DNA of 64,000 nucleotides from Actinoplanes sp. NBRC 103695 (GCF_030269485.1 NZ_BSTL01000014.1:236194-300193), one strand, 5' to 3'; counted from the first letter of the stretch, positions 1 through 8,480 are shown. The notes: generated by a model from the letters alone, not told the origin. Made by a program: numbers and translations.

Positions 1-97
1 GCGCACTCCAGCGGAGGGGGTCGTCAAGTCAGACCCTCCCCCTCTGTCGCACCCACCGGTTGTCTCCAACACCGTGGGTCCTTCAGAGTCGCCTGCC
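1..97 (-). promoter_or_regulatory. Probable expression platform downstream of glycine riboswitch
   Basis: Read on the minus strand, this stretch lies between the glycine aptamer and whatever gene starts beyond the left edge. Two hairpins are visible. One is at 51-79 (arms 51-62 and 67-79, four-base loop). The second is G/C-rich, between about 13-22 and 32-41, and resembles an intrinsic terminator stem. A CTCTG/CAGAG pair encloses the first hairpin. This fits an expression platform or a ghost second aptamer, but the controlled gene is outside the window, so its identity is inference. Confidence 0.45.
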
Positions 98-178
98 CGC
101 GCGGTCCGTTTGCCTGAGAGGTTCCGGGGAGGATTTGCCCCTTCGGCGCCGCTGAAACTCGAACTCTCCCGCGCGGCT
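98..178 (-). promoter_or_regulatory. Glycine riboswitch aptamer
   Basis: The minus strand carries the conserved glycine aptamer blocks in the right order: GCGGGAGAG near 165-173, CGCCGAAGGGGCAA near 135-149, and CTCTCAGGCAAA followed by GGACCGCG near 100-120. These are the hallmark segments of the gcvT-type glycine riboswitch family. Only one full aptamer is visible, so it looks like a singlet. It points leftward, so it should control a gene beyond position 1, typically a glycine cleavage or glycine transport gene. The aldo/keto reductase at 233 is divergent and not its target. gcvH of this genome lies apart, at 28.5 kb. Confidence 0.85.
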
Positions 179-232
179 GCCGACCAAACTACCAGTGCCC
201 GGACTCAAGATCGCACTCCTAGAGTGTGGTGT

Positions 233-1228
233 GTGACCTACTCCGCGGCGGACGACCGCTACCAGACGATGACCTACCGCCGGGCCGGGCGCAGCGGCCT
301 TCAGCTGCCCGCGATCTCGCTCGGCCTCTGGCACAACTTCGGCGACACCCGGCCGCTCGGGACCCAGCGGGACATTGTGCGCCGCGCGTTCGACCTGGGC
401 GTGACCCACTTCGACCTGGCCAACAACTACGGGCCGCCGCCGGGCAGCGCCGAGAGCAACTTCGGCCGGCTGCTCGCCACCGACCTGCGGGCGTACCGGG
501 ACGAGATCGTGGTCAGCACCAAGGCCGGCTACCACATGTGGGAGGGCCCGTACGGCGAGTGGGGCTCCCGCAAGTACCTGGTCTCGTCGCTGGACCAGTC
601 GCTGCGCCGGATGGGCCTGGACTACGTCGACGTCTTCTACCACCACCGGCCCGACCCGGACACGCCGCTGGAGGAGACGATGGCCGCGCTCGACGCGGTG
701 GTGCGGGCCGGCAAGGCGCTGTACGTCGGCGTCAGCAACTACACCGCCGAGCAGACCGCCCGGGCCGCCGAGATCCTCCGCGAGCTGGGCACGCCGCTGC
801 TGATCCACCAGCCGTCGTACTCGATCCTGAACCGCTGGATCGAACGCGACCACCTGCTCGACACGCTGGAGAGCGCCGGCGCCGGCTGCATCGCGTTCAG
901 CCCGCTGCAGCAGGGCCTGCTCACCGACCGCTACTTCCAGGGCATCCCCGACGACTCGCGGGTACGCACCAGCGTCTTCCTGAACGAGGACGCGCTGGAC
1001 GCGAAGACGATGGGCCGGCTGCACGCGCTCAACGACATCGCCAAGGAGCGCGGCCAGTCGCTGGCCCAGCTGGCGCTCGCCTGGGCCCTGCGCGACCCGC
1101 GGATGACCAGCCTGATCATCGGCGCGTCGAGCGTCTCGCAGTTGGAGACCAACGTCGCCGCCCTTTCCTCGCCGGATCTGACCAAGGAGGAACTGGACGC
1201 GATCGACGCCACGGTCCTCGACCTGTGA
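233..1228 (+). CDS. Aldo/keto reductase, MgrA/YghZ type
   Basis: This 331-residue protein is a TIM-barrel NADPH-dependent reductase of the L-glyceraldehyde 3-phosphate reductase/Kv-beta-like group. The start region VTYSAADDRYQTMTYRRAGR is typical of that group, which favours the GTG at 233 over the ATG at 269. The catalytic tetrad can be recognised as FDLANNYG (Asp, Tyr), VVSTKAGY (Lys) and VFYHHRPD (His). The C-terminal IIGASSVSQLETN binds the cofactor phosphate in this family. The stop codon overlaps the GTG start of the nucleotidyltransferase downstream, so the two are probably co-translated. The substrate is not deducible; small aldehydes or methylglyoxal are typical for the family. Confidence 0.9.
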   Translation: MTYSAADDRYQTMTYRRAGRSGLQLPAISLGLWHNFGDTRPLGTQRDIVRRAFDLGVTHFDLANNYGPPPGSAESNFGRLLATDLRAYRDEIVVSTKAGYHMWEGPYGEWGSRKYLVSSLDQSLRRMGLDYVDVFYHHRPDPDTPLEETMAALDAVVRAGKALYVGVSNYTAEQTARAAEILRELGTPLLIHQPSYSILNRWIERDHLLDTLESAGAGCIAFSPLQQGLLTDRYFQGIPDDSRVRTSVFLNEDALDAKTMGRLHALNDIAKERGQSLAQLALAWALRDPRMTSLIIGASSVSQLETNVAALSSPDLTKEELDAIDATVLDL

Positions 1229-1896
1229 CCTCGTTCGTTCCGGAGCACACGATCCTGTCGGTCGTGGTCGGATCCCGGGCGTACGGGCTGGACGGCCCCG
1301 CCTCCGACCACGACCGGCGGGGCGTGTTCGCCGCGCCCACCCGGCTGTTCTGGCGGCTGGACAAGCCGCCCACCCACCTCGACGGCCCGCGCGACGAGGA
1401 GTTCTCCTGGGAGATCGAACGGTTCTGCACCCTCGCGGCGCAGGCCAACCCGACCGTGCTCGAGGTGCTCTGGTCCCCGCTGATCGAGACGATCACCGAG
1501 GACGGCCGTGCCCTGCGGGACGCGCGGCGGGCGTTCCTGTCCCGCCGGGTCGCCGAGACGTACGGCAACTACGCCCGCGACCAGCTCGCCCGGGTGGAGG
1601 CCCGCCGGGCCCGCACCGGCGTGACCAACCACAAACAGGCGATGCACATGTGCCGCCTGCTGCTGGCCGGCGCCCACGTCCTGCGGACCGGCGACATCCT
1701 GGTCGACGTGACACCGCTGCGCGACCGGCTGCTCGCGATCAAGGACGGCTCGTCGCCGTTCGAGGCATGGGCGGCGGAACTTCTCGCCGACCTGGCGGTG
1801 GCCGCCGCCGAGACCCGGCTGCCCGATCAGCCGGACCGTCCAGCGATCGATCGGGTGCTCATCGGCGTACGTGAAAGGGGTCTCGCACCCGGCTGA
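1225..1896 (+). CDS. Pol-beta-fold nucleotidyltransferase, RlaP-like (first of pair)
   Basis: This 223-residue protein has the nucleotidyltransferase signature GSRAYG (from residue 16) followed by DHD (residues 28-30), the GS-x-DxD metal and nucleotide site of the DNA polymerase beta superfamily. The layout resembles the predicted nucleotidyltransferase family COG3541/PF10127 (RlaP), which has been linked to RNA repair in comparative work; that link is family knowledge, not shown here. GTG at 1225 overlaps the preceding stop as GTGA. The last 26 codons (1810-1887) are repeated in diverged form at 4271-4348, beyond the NACHT gene. The present 3' end may therefore have been exchanged or duplicated when the NACHT gene arrived. 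Confidence 0.75.
   Translation: MTSFVPEHTILSVVVGSRAYGLDGPASDHDRRGVFAAPTRLFWRLDKPPTHLDGPRDEEFSWEIERFCTLAAQANPTVLEVLWSPLIETITEDGRALRDARRAFLSRRVAETYGNYARDQLARVEARRARTGVTNHKQAMHMCRLLLAGAHVLRTGDILVDVTPLRDRLLAIKDGSSPFEAWAAELLADLAVAAAETRLPDQPDRPAIDRVLIGVRERGLAPG
1810..1887 (+). repeat. Direct repeat copy A flanking the NACHT gene
   Basis: This is the 3' coding end of the first nucleotidyltransferase. It aligns without gaps to 4271-4348, an offset of 2461 bases; about 62 of 78 positions match by hand count. Many differences fall at third codon positions and both copies end in a TGA at the same reading phase. That pattern means both copies evolved as coding sequence rather than as a neutral duplication. 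Confidence 0.8.
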
Positions 1897-1952
1897 CCAC
1901 CCCACCGTCGAGTGATTGACGCTCCCTGCCGCCTCCCGCAGGATTCTCGTCG

Positions 1953-4271
1953 ATGTTGTTCAAGAACCGCACGGCACCGAGGCCGCGGTGGCGATGGCTG
2001 TGGATCGTCGCGTCCGGGCTGCTCGTCCTCCTGGTCGCGGGGCCGTTGATCGACTTCTCCCGGGCGGAGGGATTGACCGGCCTGGACCAGCTGGGCAGCG
2101 TCGTCGGCGCCATCGCCGGCGTGCTCGCCCTGGTGACCACCGTCGTGGTCGCCGCGCGGCGTGGCCCGCGCTCCACGACCACCGTGGGCAGAGCGAGCGA
2201 TGAGGAGCTCGACGCCTTCGCCCGGGCGATCACGGAGGTCTGGGAGCCGTCCCCGGCGAACCGGACGCTGACCAGCCGCCAGCACCCGCTGCCCAGCGCC
2301 TGGACGACGGTCCTGCCGCCGGCGGCCGACCACTGGGCCAACGTCCGCAAGGACGGCGTCGACGCGCCCCTCGACCTCGACGGCGTCATCGACACCGGCA
2401 ACGACGACGCCCTGTGGCGGCTGGCCACGGATGAGCGACTGTGCGGGCGCGTGGTGATTCTCGGCGACCCCGGCGCCGGCAAGACCGCTCTCCTGCTGCG
2501 TCTGGCGCTCGGCCTGCTGCGATCCCGCGAGTCCGGCCACGCCGTGCCGCTGTTCCTCCCGCTGTCCACCTGGAACCCCGAGGAACACACGCTCCAGCAG
2601 TGGATCGCCGATCAGGCCCGCACGGTCTACGGCTTCCACGGCACTATCGCCTCGGACCAGATCCTGCCGATCTTCGACGGGCTGGACGAGATGCAGCCGG
2701 GGCGGCGGGCCGGGGCGCTGGACGCGATCTGCACGATGTTCCCGAAGGAACGGAGGCTGGTCCTCACCAGCCGGACCGTCGAGTATCAGGACACCCTCGA
2801 AGAGCTTCGCGACCACGTCGTGGCGTGCGCGGCGGTCATCGAGCTGTCGCCGCTCGATCCCGTGACGGTCCGGGACTATCTCGTGTACGCCGACGCTCCG
2901 GCCGACGCCGCCCGCTGGAAGGACGTCTTCGCCCGCGACGACGAGGACGGCGGACAGGTGGCGGCCGCGCTTTCCGCGCCTCTGTGGGTCTCCATGGCAC
3001 GCGCCGGATATCGCGGCGCCGGTCCGGTCGACGCTTCTCCGGACGAGCTGCTGGGACAGCCGGCGGTCGCGATCCACGGCATCCTGCTCGACAGATTCCT
3101 GGCCGATGCCTATGGCCCGAGCGGGCCGCACGCGCCATCCCGGTGGAGCGGGAACGCCGAGGGATGGCTGCGGAACATCGCGGTGTCGATGCGGTCCGCG
3201 GACACTCACGACCTCGCGTGGTGGGAACTCGTCCGTGGCGTGCCCGAAGGCGTCCGGACAGCGACCGGGATCGGCTTCGGGCTGTTCGCCGGCCTCGCCG
3301 CCACCGTCGCCTCCCAGGCCGCGGGCATCGGCGGTGTCTTCGTCGTGATTCTCATCATCGCCCTGCGCGCACCGCTGGTCTCGCGGGCGAGCCGGTCGGC
3401 CGCACCGGCGACATCACCCTTCGGCAAGCGTCTCGTACGTGTCCTCGCGTCCGGCGTGGCCTGTGCCTTCCTCTATGTCACCGGCCTGCCGATGGCCCTG
3501 CTGTTCATCGTCTTCGGCGTGGCCGCCGGTGCGATCTTCGGCATGCGGCCGCCCAGCGCCTCGACACGAGGGCGCATCCTGCGCAGCAGTCAGCAGCCCG
3601 CCCTGGTGCGCATCGGCCGGGTCCTCGCGGTCGGCCTGGTCGTCGCGCTGCCGATCGGTTCGGCGTTCGCGGTCATCAACCGGCGGGCGGCGGACGACCT
3701 CCCCAACACGCTCGGCGAACTGACGTCGTTCTGTCTGATGTTCGGCTTCTCGCTCGGCCTGCCGGTCGGAATCGTCGCGGAGTTCACCACCTACCTCCAC
3801 GAGGGCGACGCCGGCCTGACGCCGGCCGGATCCCCCGACTCCGCGCTCCGGTCGGACTGCGTGCGCGCGCTGGCCACCGGCCCGATGCTGGCCATCCTCA
3901 CCGGTGGATCCGTCTGGTCGGTGATCCAGATAGCGCTCCTCGCGATGCGTCACCTGCCCCTGTGGAAGCCGGCGGTCCCGGCGACCCTGGGCTTCAGCGC
4001 CGCTCTGCAGATCACCCTGCCGGGTGCGGTGACCACGAGTCTGATCGTCGGAGTCGCCTACGGGCTGATCAGCAGCGCCTGGGGATGGTTCCAGCTCGCC
4101 CGCCTCCACTTCGCGATGAGGGAGCAGCTGCCCTGGAGCATCATGGCCTTCCTGCGGGACGCCAACCAGCGTGCGGTGCTCCGCCAGATCGGCGGCATCT
4201 ACCAGTTCCGGCACGCGTTCCTGAGAGACCGCCTGGCCACCCCCCGGCTGCGCGGGAGGGCCGGACCGTAG
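1953..4271 (+). CDS. Membrane-anchored NACHT-family NTPase
   Basis: This 772-residue protein begins with two hydrophobic segments (about 14-33 and 46-68). A NACHT P-loop domain follows: Walker A GDPGAGKT at 171-178, Walker B ILPIFDGLDE at 237-246, and the sensor segment LVLTSRTVEY near 269-278. About six to eight further membrane helices fill the C-terminal half, which ends in a positively charged tail (QFRHAFLRDRLA). Such STAND NTPases act as oligomerising switches, and in bacteria several are phage-defence effectors; a defence role here is inference. No recognisable repeat sensor is visible, so the membrane region may be the effector. The ORF ends exactly at the edge of repeat copy B, and its TAG stop uses the first base of that repeat. 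Confidence 0.85.
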   Translation: MLFKNRTAPRPRWRWLWIVASGLLVLLVAGPLIDFSRAEGLTGLDQLGSVVGAIAGVLALVTTVVVAARRGPRSTTTVGRASDEELDAFARAITEVWEPSPANRTLTSRQHPLPSAWTTVLPPAADHWANVRKDGVDAPLDLDGVIDTGNDDALWRLATDERLCGRVVILGDPGAGKTALLLRLALGLLRSRESGHAVPLFLPLSTWNPEEHTLQQWIADQARTVYGFHGTIASDQILPIFDGLDEMQPGRRAGALDAICTMFPKERRLVLTSRTVEYQDTLEELRDHVVACAAVIELSPLDPVTVRDYLVYADAPADAARWKDVFARDDEDGGQVAAALSAPLWVSMARAGYRGAGPVDASPDELLGQPAVAIHGILLDRFLADAYGPSGPHAPSRWSGNAEGWLRNIAVSMRSADTHDLAWWELVRGVPEGVRTATGIGFGLFAGLAATVASQAAGIGGVFVVILIIALRAPLVSRASRSAAPATSPFGKRLVRVLASGVACAFLYVTGLPMALLFIVFGVAAGAIFGMRPPSASTRGRILRSSQQPALVRIGRVLAVGLVVALPIGSAFAVINRRAADDLPNTLGELTSFCLMFGFSLGLPVGIVAEFTTYLHEGDAGLTPAGSPDSALRSDCVRALATGPMLAILTGGSVWSVIQIALLAMRHLPLWKPAVPATLGFSAALQITLPGAVTTSLIVGVAYGLISSAWGWFQLARLHFAMREQLPWSIMAFLRDANQRAVLRQIGGIYQFRHAFLRDRLATPRLRGRAGP

Positions 4272-4348
4272 AAACTCGGCTGCCCGATCACCCCGATCGC
4301 GAGACGATCGATCACGTGCTCAGCGGCGTACGCGAAAGGGGTCTGGGA
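4271..4348 (+). repeat. Direct repeat copy B flanking the NACHT gene
   Basis: Second copy of the nucleotidyltransferase 3' end, about 79% identical to 1810-1887. It contains the shared blocks CTCGGCTGCCCGATCA and GGCGTACGCGAAAGGGGTCT, each nearly identical in copy A. Copy B joins seamlessly to the GTGA start overlap of the second nucleotidyltransferase, as would the end of an intact upstream cistron. Confidence 0.8.
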
Positions 4349-4354
4349 CAGTGA
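4271..4354 (+). pseudogene. Orphan C-terminal fragment of a nucleotidyltransferase gene
   Basis: An open frame starting at 4271 encodes ETRLPDHPDRETIDHVLSGV and a further RERGLGQ, then stops. It matches the C-terminus ETRLPDQPDRPAIDRVLIGV of the first nucleotidyltransferase. No start codon or catalytic part precedes it. Its TGA overlaps the GTG of the next gene. The simplest reading is that this is the original 3' end of the first gene, or of a lost third paralogue, cut off when the NACHT gene entered. Confidence 0.7.
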
Positions 4355-5109
4355 CCATCGACGTGCCGGAGTGGGCCGGCCAGATCGCCGCCGACCTGCC
4401 GTACCCGCTGGTCTTCGCGACCGTGAGCGGCGCGCACCTGTACGGCTTCGCCTCGGTCGACTCGGACCTCGACCTGCGGGCCGCGCACGTGCTGCCCGCG
4501 GCCGAGGTGGTCGGCCTGCGCACCGGGCCCGAGACGCTGCAGTCCGCAGGCGTCCGCGACGGCGTGGAACTCGACGTGGTCAGCCACGACCTGCTGAAGT
4601 TCGCCCGCCTGCTGAACAGCCGCAACGGGTACGTGCTGGAGCAGCTGCTGTCCCCGCTGGTGGTCGTGACGACGCCGGTGCACGCCGCGCTGGTCGAGCT
4701 GGCGCCGGGGCTGACCACCCGGCATCACGCACACCACTACCTGGGCTTCGCGGCCACGCAGGAGAAGCTGTTCGAGCGGACCGGGGAGCTGAAGCCGGCG
4801 CTCTACCTGCTGCGGGTGCTGCTGACCGGCATCCATCTGATGCACACCGGCGAGGTGGTCGCGGACCTGCGCTCGCTGAACGGCCCCGCGTACGTGCCGG
4901 AGCTGATCGCGGCGAAACGGGCGGCGGAGCACGGGCCGTTCCCGGCGGACGTGCGCACGGCGCTGGCGGCCGACGTGCCGCGGCTGCGGGCTGAGCTGGA
5001 GGCGGCCCGGGACGCGTCCCGGCTGCCCGACAAACCCGGCCCGGCGGCGGTGGACGCGCTGCACGACCTGGTCGTCCGGGTACGCCTGAGCGGCGGTCAG
5101 GCGAACTGA
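4351..5109 (+). CDS. Pol-beta-fold nucleotidyltransferase, RlaP-like (second of pair)
   Basis: This 252-residue protein has the motif VSGAHLYGFASVDSDLDLR (residues 25-43). It gives the DxD metal pair at 39 and 41, but Gly-Ala replaces the usual Gly-Ser. It is homologous in layout to the gene at 1225; both end in an LPD-P segment. Its GTG start overlaps the stop of the orphan fragment, not the NACHT stop, which suggests that the two nucleotidyltransferases were once adjacent and translationally coupled. The product transferred (nucleotide to RNA, protein or small molecule) cannot be read from sequence. The 3' end overlaps the convergent regulator gene by 13 bases. Confidence 0.75.
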   Translation: MTIDVPEWAGQIAADLPYPLVFATVSGAHLYGFASVDSDLDLRAAHVLPAAEVVGLRTGPETLQSAGVRDGVELDVVSHDLLKFARLLNSRNGYVLEQLLSPLVVVTTPVHAALVELAPGLTTRHHAHHYLGFAATQEKLFERTGELKPALYLLRVLLTGIHLMHTGEVVADLRSLNGPAYVPELIAAKRAAEHGPFPADVRTALAADVPRLRAELEAARDASRLPDKPGPAAVDALHDLVVRVRLSGGQAN

Positions 5110-5945
5110 TCGGTGCCCAGCACCGTGAGCAGGGCCAGCTTCTCGTGGCTCTCGGTGCCCGGGGTGGCGGTGAAGATGAGCAGCGACTGGCCCTGGTCCG
5201 GCTCGAGCAGCAGCTGGCAGTAGACGTCGAGCCGGCCGACCTGCGGGTGGACGAAGCGCTTGTCCTCGCTCCACCGCAGGCCCACCTCGTGGCGGTCCCA
5301 CAGGGCGGCGAACTCCTCGCTGGTGCTCCGCAGCAGGCCGGCCAGGTCCGCCGCGGGCGAGCCGGACCCGTCCCGGGCGACGGCCGCCCGCAGCAACGCG
5401 ACGTTGGTCCGGCTGTTGGTGGCGTGGTCGTCGGCCAGGTACCGCTCGCGGGCGACCGGATCGGTGAACCAGCGGTACGTCGCGCTGCGGGCGTTACCGG
5501 TGTATCCGGTCTGCTCGCCGAGCAGGGCCACCGCCGACGGCGTCTGCAGCAGCGTCTCGCCCAGCGGGCCCATCACCTGCGCCGTGGTGCCGGCCAGTCC
5601 GTCCATGACGCGCATCAGCCCGGGACTCACGTGCCGGGCGCGCAGATCGCGGCGGGCGGTGCGGTAGCCGGCGAGCAGGAACAGGTGATCGCGTTCGTCC
5701 GGTGTCAGCCGCAGGCCGCGGGCGATGGCCGCCACCATCTGCTCGGACGGCTGCGGGCCGTCGCCACGCTCCAGGCGGGCGAAGTAGTCGGCCGACATGG
5801 TGCACAGCTCCGCCACCTCCTCGCGACGCAGGCCGGGGGCGCGCCGGCGCACGCCCCGGCGCAGCCCGACGTCATCCGGCTGCAACGCGGCGCGGCGGGC
5901 GCGGAGGAAGGCACCCAGGGACGAGCGTTCGAACGAGCGGTCCAT
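5097..5945 (-). CDS. MmyB-type helix-turn-helix regulator (copy 1)
   Basis: The N-terminal HTH (about residues 5-70) reads LGAFLRARR through LRREEVAELCTMSADYFARL and is followed by a PAS-like MmyB ligand-binding domain containing YRWFTDP. Members of this actinobacterial family bind a fatty acid or similar ligand and usually repress a divergent redox gene. Here the divergent gene is the SDR at 6047, about 100 bases away, which is the likely target. ATG 5945 places the HTH close to the N-terminus as in relatives; ATG 5963 is the alternative. A paralogue with the same architecture lies at 8484-9320. Confidence 0.88.
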   Translation of the reverse strand: MDRSFERSSLGAFLRARRAALQPDDVGLRRGVRRRAPGLRREEVAELCTMSADYFARLERGDGPQPSEQMVAAIARGLRLTPDERDHLFLLAGYRTARRDLRARHVSPGLMRVMDGLAGTTAQVMGPLGETLLQTPSAVALLGEQTGYTGNARSATYRWFTDPVARERYLADDHATNSRTNVALLRAAVARDGSGSPAADLAGLLRSTSEEFAALWDRHEVGLRWSEDKRFVHPQVGRLDVYCQLLLEPDQGQSLLIFTATPGTESHEKLALLTVLGTDQFA

Positions 5946-6046
5946 GGTCCTATCGTTCGCCATCCGGCGCGGCTCGACCACGACCTGCCATGCAGTGGCT
6001 GGACATGTCCTTCCCCGGTCCGGGCGCGGCCGGTGGACTGGTTGCC

Positions 6047-6907
6047 ATGACCAGATGGACAGCGCACAACCTTCCCGACCTCACCGGCCGCACCGTCGTC
6101 ATCACCGGCGCGGGCCGGGGCCTCGGCCTGATCACGGCCCGCGAGCTCGCCCGGGCCGGCGCCCGGGTCGTGCTGGGCGTCCGGGACACCGGCAAGGCCC
6201 GCGGCGCCGTCGCGGACCTGCCCGGCGCCTTCGAGATCCGGCGGCTCGACGTGGCGGACCTGACCTCCGTGCGCGACTTCGCCGGCTCCTGGACCGGCGA
6301 CCTCGACGTCCTGATCAACAACGCCGGCGTGATGGACATCCCCGCCACCCGCACCGCCGACGGCCTGGACCTGCAGACCACCACCAACTACACCGGTCCG
6401 TTCCTGCTCACCAACCTGCTGCTCGACCACATCACCGACCGCGTCGTGCACGTCACCAGCCAGCTGCACCGGCAGGGCCGGATCGACCTCGACGACCTCG
6501 ACTGGCGGACCCGCCGGTACAACGGGATGAGCGCGTACGAGGCGTCCAAGCTCGCCGTCGTCCTTCACTCCCTCGAGTTGCAGCGGCGCCTGACCGCCGC
6601 GGGCAGCCGGGTCCGCTCGGTGCTCGCCAGCCCGGGTATCGCCCGCACCGCGCTGGCCGCCCACTCCCGGTCGAACATCATCAACCGGCTCACGTTCCTC
6701 ACCAACGACCCGGAGCGCGGGGCGCTGTCCCTGCTCTACGCGGCCACCCAGGACGTTCCCGGCAACTCCTATGTCGGTCCGGACGGTCCGGGCGGCCTCC
6801 GAGGCTTCCCGGCGCTGCGTCGGCAGGGCAAGGCCGGCCTCGACCTGCAGCTCGCCCGCCGGCTCTGGAACGCGACGTCCGACCTGGTCGAGGTGCCGGT
6901 CCGATGA
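6047..6907 (+). CDS. Short-chain dehydrogenase/reductase
   Basis: This 286-residue Rossmann enzyme has the classical SDR motifs: TGAGRGLG (20-27) for the cofactor, NNAG (91-94), and the catalytic Ser138, Tyr164 and Lys168 (SAYEASK). It belongs to the retinol dehydrogenase/WW-domain oxidoreductase-like group, judging from the VTSQLHRQG and YNGMSAYEASK context. It opens a three-gene operon, with ATGA and GTGA overlaps to the hydrolase and nitroreductase. The divergent MmyB regulator is its probable controller. The substrate is unknown. Confidence 0.88.
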   Translation: MTRWTAHNLPDLTGRTVVITGAGRGLGLITARELARAGARVVLGVRDTGKARGAVADLPGAFEIRRLDVADLTSVRDFAGSWTGDLDVLINNAGVMDIPATRTADGLDLQTTTNYTGPFLLTNLLLDHITDRVVHVTSQLHRQGRIDLDDLDWRTRRYNGMSAYEASKLAVVLHSLELQRRLTAAGSRVRSVLASPGIARTALAAHSRSNIINRLTFLTNDPERGALSLLYAATQDVPGNSYVGPDGPGGLRGFPALRRQGKAGLDLQLARRLWNATSDLVEVPVR

Positions 6908-7890
6908 GGTACCTGGAGGCCGCCGACCACGCGGAGATCTATGTGCCGCACGGCTTTCCGGAGGAGACCGCCGACCTGGGCGAGATCCGGATGAACTACG
7001 CCGTTGCCGGTGATCCGGACAGCCCGGCCATGCTCCTCATCCCGGCGCAGACCGAGTCCTGGTGGGGCTACGAGGCCGCGATGCGCCTGCTGGCAAACCG
7101 ATTCCGGGTGTACGCGGTGGATCTGCGCGGCCAGGGCCGCTCCACCTGGACACCGGGCCGCTACAGCCTGGACATCTTCGGCGGCGACCTGGTCCGGTTC
7201 ATCGACCGGGTCGTCGGACGGCCGGTCGTGGTCAGCGGGCTGTCGTCGGGCGGCGTGATCGCGGCCTGGCTGTCCGCGTTCGCGGCGCCCGGGCAGATCC
7301 GGGCCGCGGTCTACGAGGACGCGCCGCTGTTCGCCTCGCAGGCCGACCCGGCGGTCGGGCCGTCCATCCGGCAGGGGGTCGCGCCGATGTTCCGGCTGTG
7401 GCACAAATGGCTCGGGCCGCAGTGGAGCATCGGCGACTTCGCCGGCATGCGGGCGGCCATGGGCAGTGAGGTCCCGGGCTGGATGCTGGCCGCGCTGGGC
7501 CGGATGGCGCCGGCCGGCACCGGTGGGCCGCCGGCCGGCCCGCCGCAGGACCTTCTGGAGTACGACCCGGAGTGGGGTGACGCGTTCGTCTCCGGGCGGG
7601 CCACGGTCAACTGCGACCACGAGACCATGCTGCGCCAGGTCAAGGTCCCGGTCCTGTTCACGCACCATTTTCACCACGTCGACCAGGACACCGGCAACCT
7701 GCTCGGTGCGATCACCGACCTTCAACTACGACGGGTACGCCGGCTCGTCGAGGCGACCGGCAACTCGTTCAGCTGTCGCGCGTTCCCGGAGATGCCGCAC
7801 TCGATGCACGGCCACGACCCGGCCACCTACGTCGAGACGGTCACGGGCTGGCTCGACGACCAGGTTCCGGGCGTACGGAGCGCCTGGTGA
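6904..7890 (+). CDS. Alpha/beta-fold hydrolase
   Basis: This 328-residue hydrolase has its nucleophile elbow at GLSSG (112-116, Ser114). An oxyanion segment LLIPAQTESWWGYE comes before it, a DLRGQGRS strand-turn sits at 73-80, and a late His lies in EMPHSMHGHDP. It starts with ATG inside the SDR stop (ATGA) and its own stop overlaps the next GTG. Grouping with a reductase and a nitroreductase suggests breakdown or detoxification of a small organic compound, but no substrate can be named. Confidence 0.85.
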   Translation: MRYLEAADHAEIYVPHGFPEETADLGEIRMNYAVAGDPDSPAMLLIPAQTESWWGYEAAMRLLANRFRVYAVDLRGQGRSTWTPGRYSLDIFGGDLVRFIDRVVGRPVVVSGLSSGGVIAAWLSAFAAPGQIRAAVYEDAPLFASQADPAVGPSIRQGVAPMFRLWHKWLGPQWSIGDFAGMRAAMGSEVPGWMLAALGRMAPAGTGGPPAGPPQDLLEYDPEWGDAFVSGRATVNCDHETMLRQVKVPVLFTHHFHHVDQDTGNLLGAITDLQLRRVRRLVEATGNSFSCRAFPEMPHSMHGHDPATYVETVTGWLDDQVPGVRSAW

Positions 7891-8480
7891 GACGAGCAGA
7901 TCCGGAGGCGCTCGGGCTGCTGTTCACCGAGGCGCACACCGTCAAGCGGTTCTCGGCGGCGCCGGTGGGCGACGACCAGCTCACCGAGATCTGGGACCTC
8001 GCGAAGTGGCCGCCGACGATGTTCAACGTTCAGCCACTTCGGGTGCTCTTCGTGCGTACCGCGGAAGGGTTTGATCGGCTCTTGCCTCACCTCACCGAGC
8101 GCAACCGGGCGCAGTCGGCGAGCGCGCCGGTCACCGCCGTGCTGGCGCTGGACCGTGATTATCACCGGCACGCCGATCGCGTCGTGCCGCACATGCCGCA
8201 GCTCAGGGAATATCTGGAGGCGGACGAGGCGGAACGGCTCGAGCTGGGGCGGTTCAGTGCGGCGCTGCAGGCCGGCTACCTGATCCTCGCGATCCGGGCC
8301 GCCGGGCTGCACGCCGGGCCGATGAGCGGGTTCGACCGGGACGGCCTCGACCGCGAATTCTTCCCGGACGGGCGCTGCACGACGCTGCTGGTCGTGAACA
8401 TCGGGCACCCTGACGGCGCGGGTTCCTGGCGTGAGCGGCAAGCTCGGCTGCACCGCGACGACGTGCTGCGGTGGGCGTGA
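7887..8480 (+). CDS. Nitroreductase-family protein, RutE/malonic semialdehyde reductase-like
   Basis: At 197 residues it has the size and sequence pattern of the HadB/RutE branch of flavin nitroreductases. The N-terminal segment TVKRFSAAPVGDDQLTEIWD and the PPTMFNVQPLRVLFV segment are characteristic. The branch contains the uracil-degradation enzyme that reduces malonic semialdehyde, but no other rut genes are nearby, so the physiological substrate is open. GTG 7887 overlaps the hydrolase stop. It converges on the MmyB gene four bases further on. Confidence 0.82.
   Translation: MRRADPEALGLLFTEAHTVKRFSAAPVGDDQLTEIWDLAKWPPTMFNVQPLRVLFVRTAEGFDRLLPHLTERNRAQSASAPVTAVLALDRDYHRHADRVVPHMPQLREYLEADEAERLELGRFSAALQAGYLILAIRAAGLHAGPMSGFDRDGLDREFFPDGRCTTLLVVNIGHPDGAGSWRERQARLHRDDVLRWA

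Noticed and set aside
2441..4354. 637-codon frame overlapping the NACHT gene
   Set aside because: Only its last 27 codons resemble a protein (the nucleotidyltransferase remnant); the rest is the +1/+2 frame of the NACHT gene with Arg/Pro-rich nonsense.
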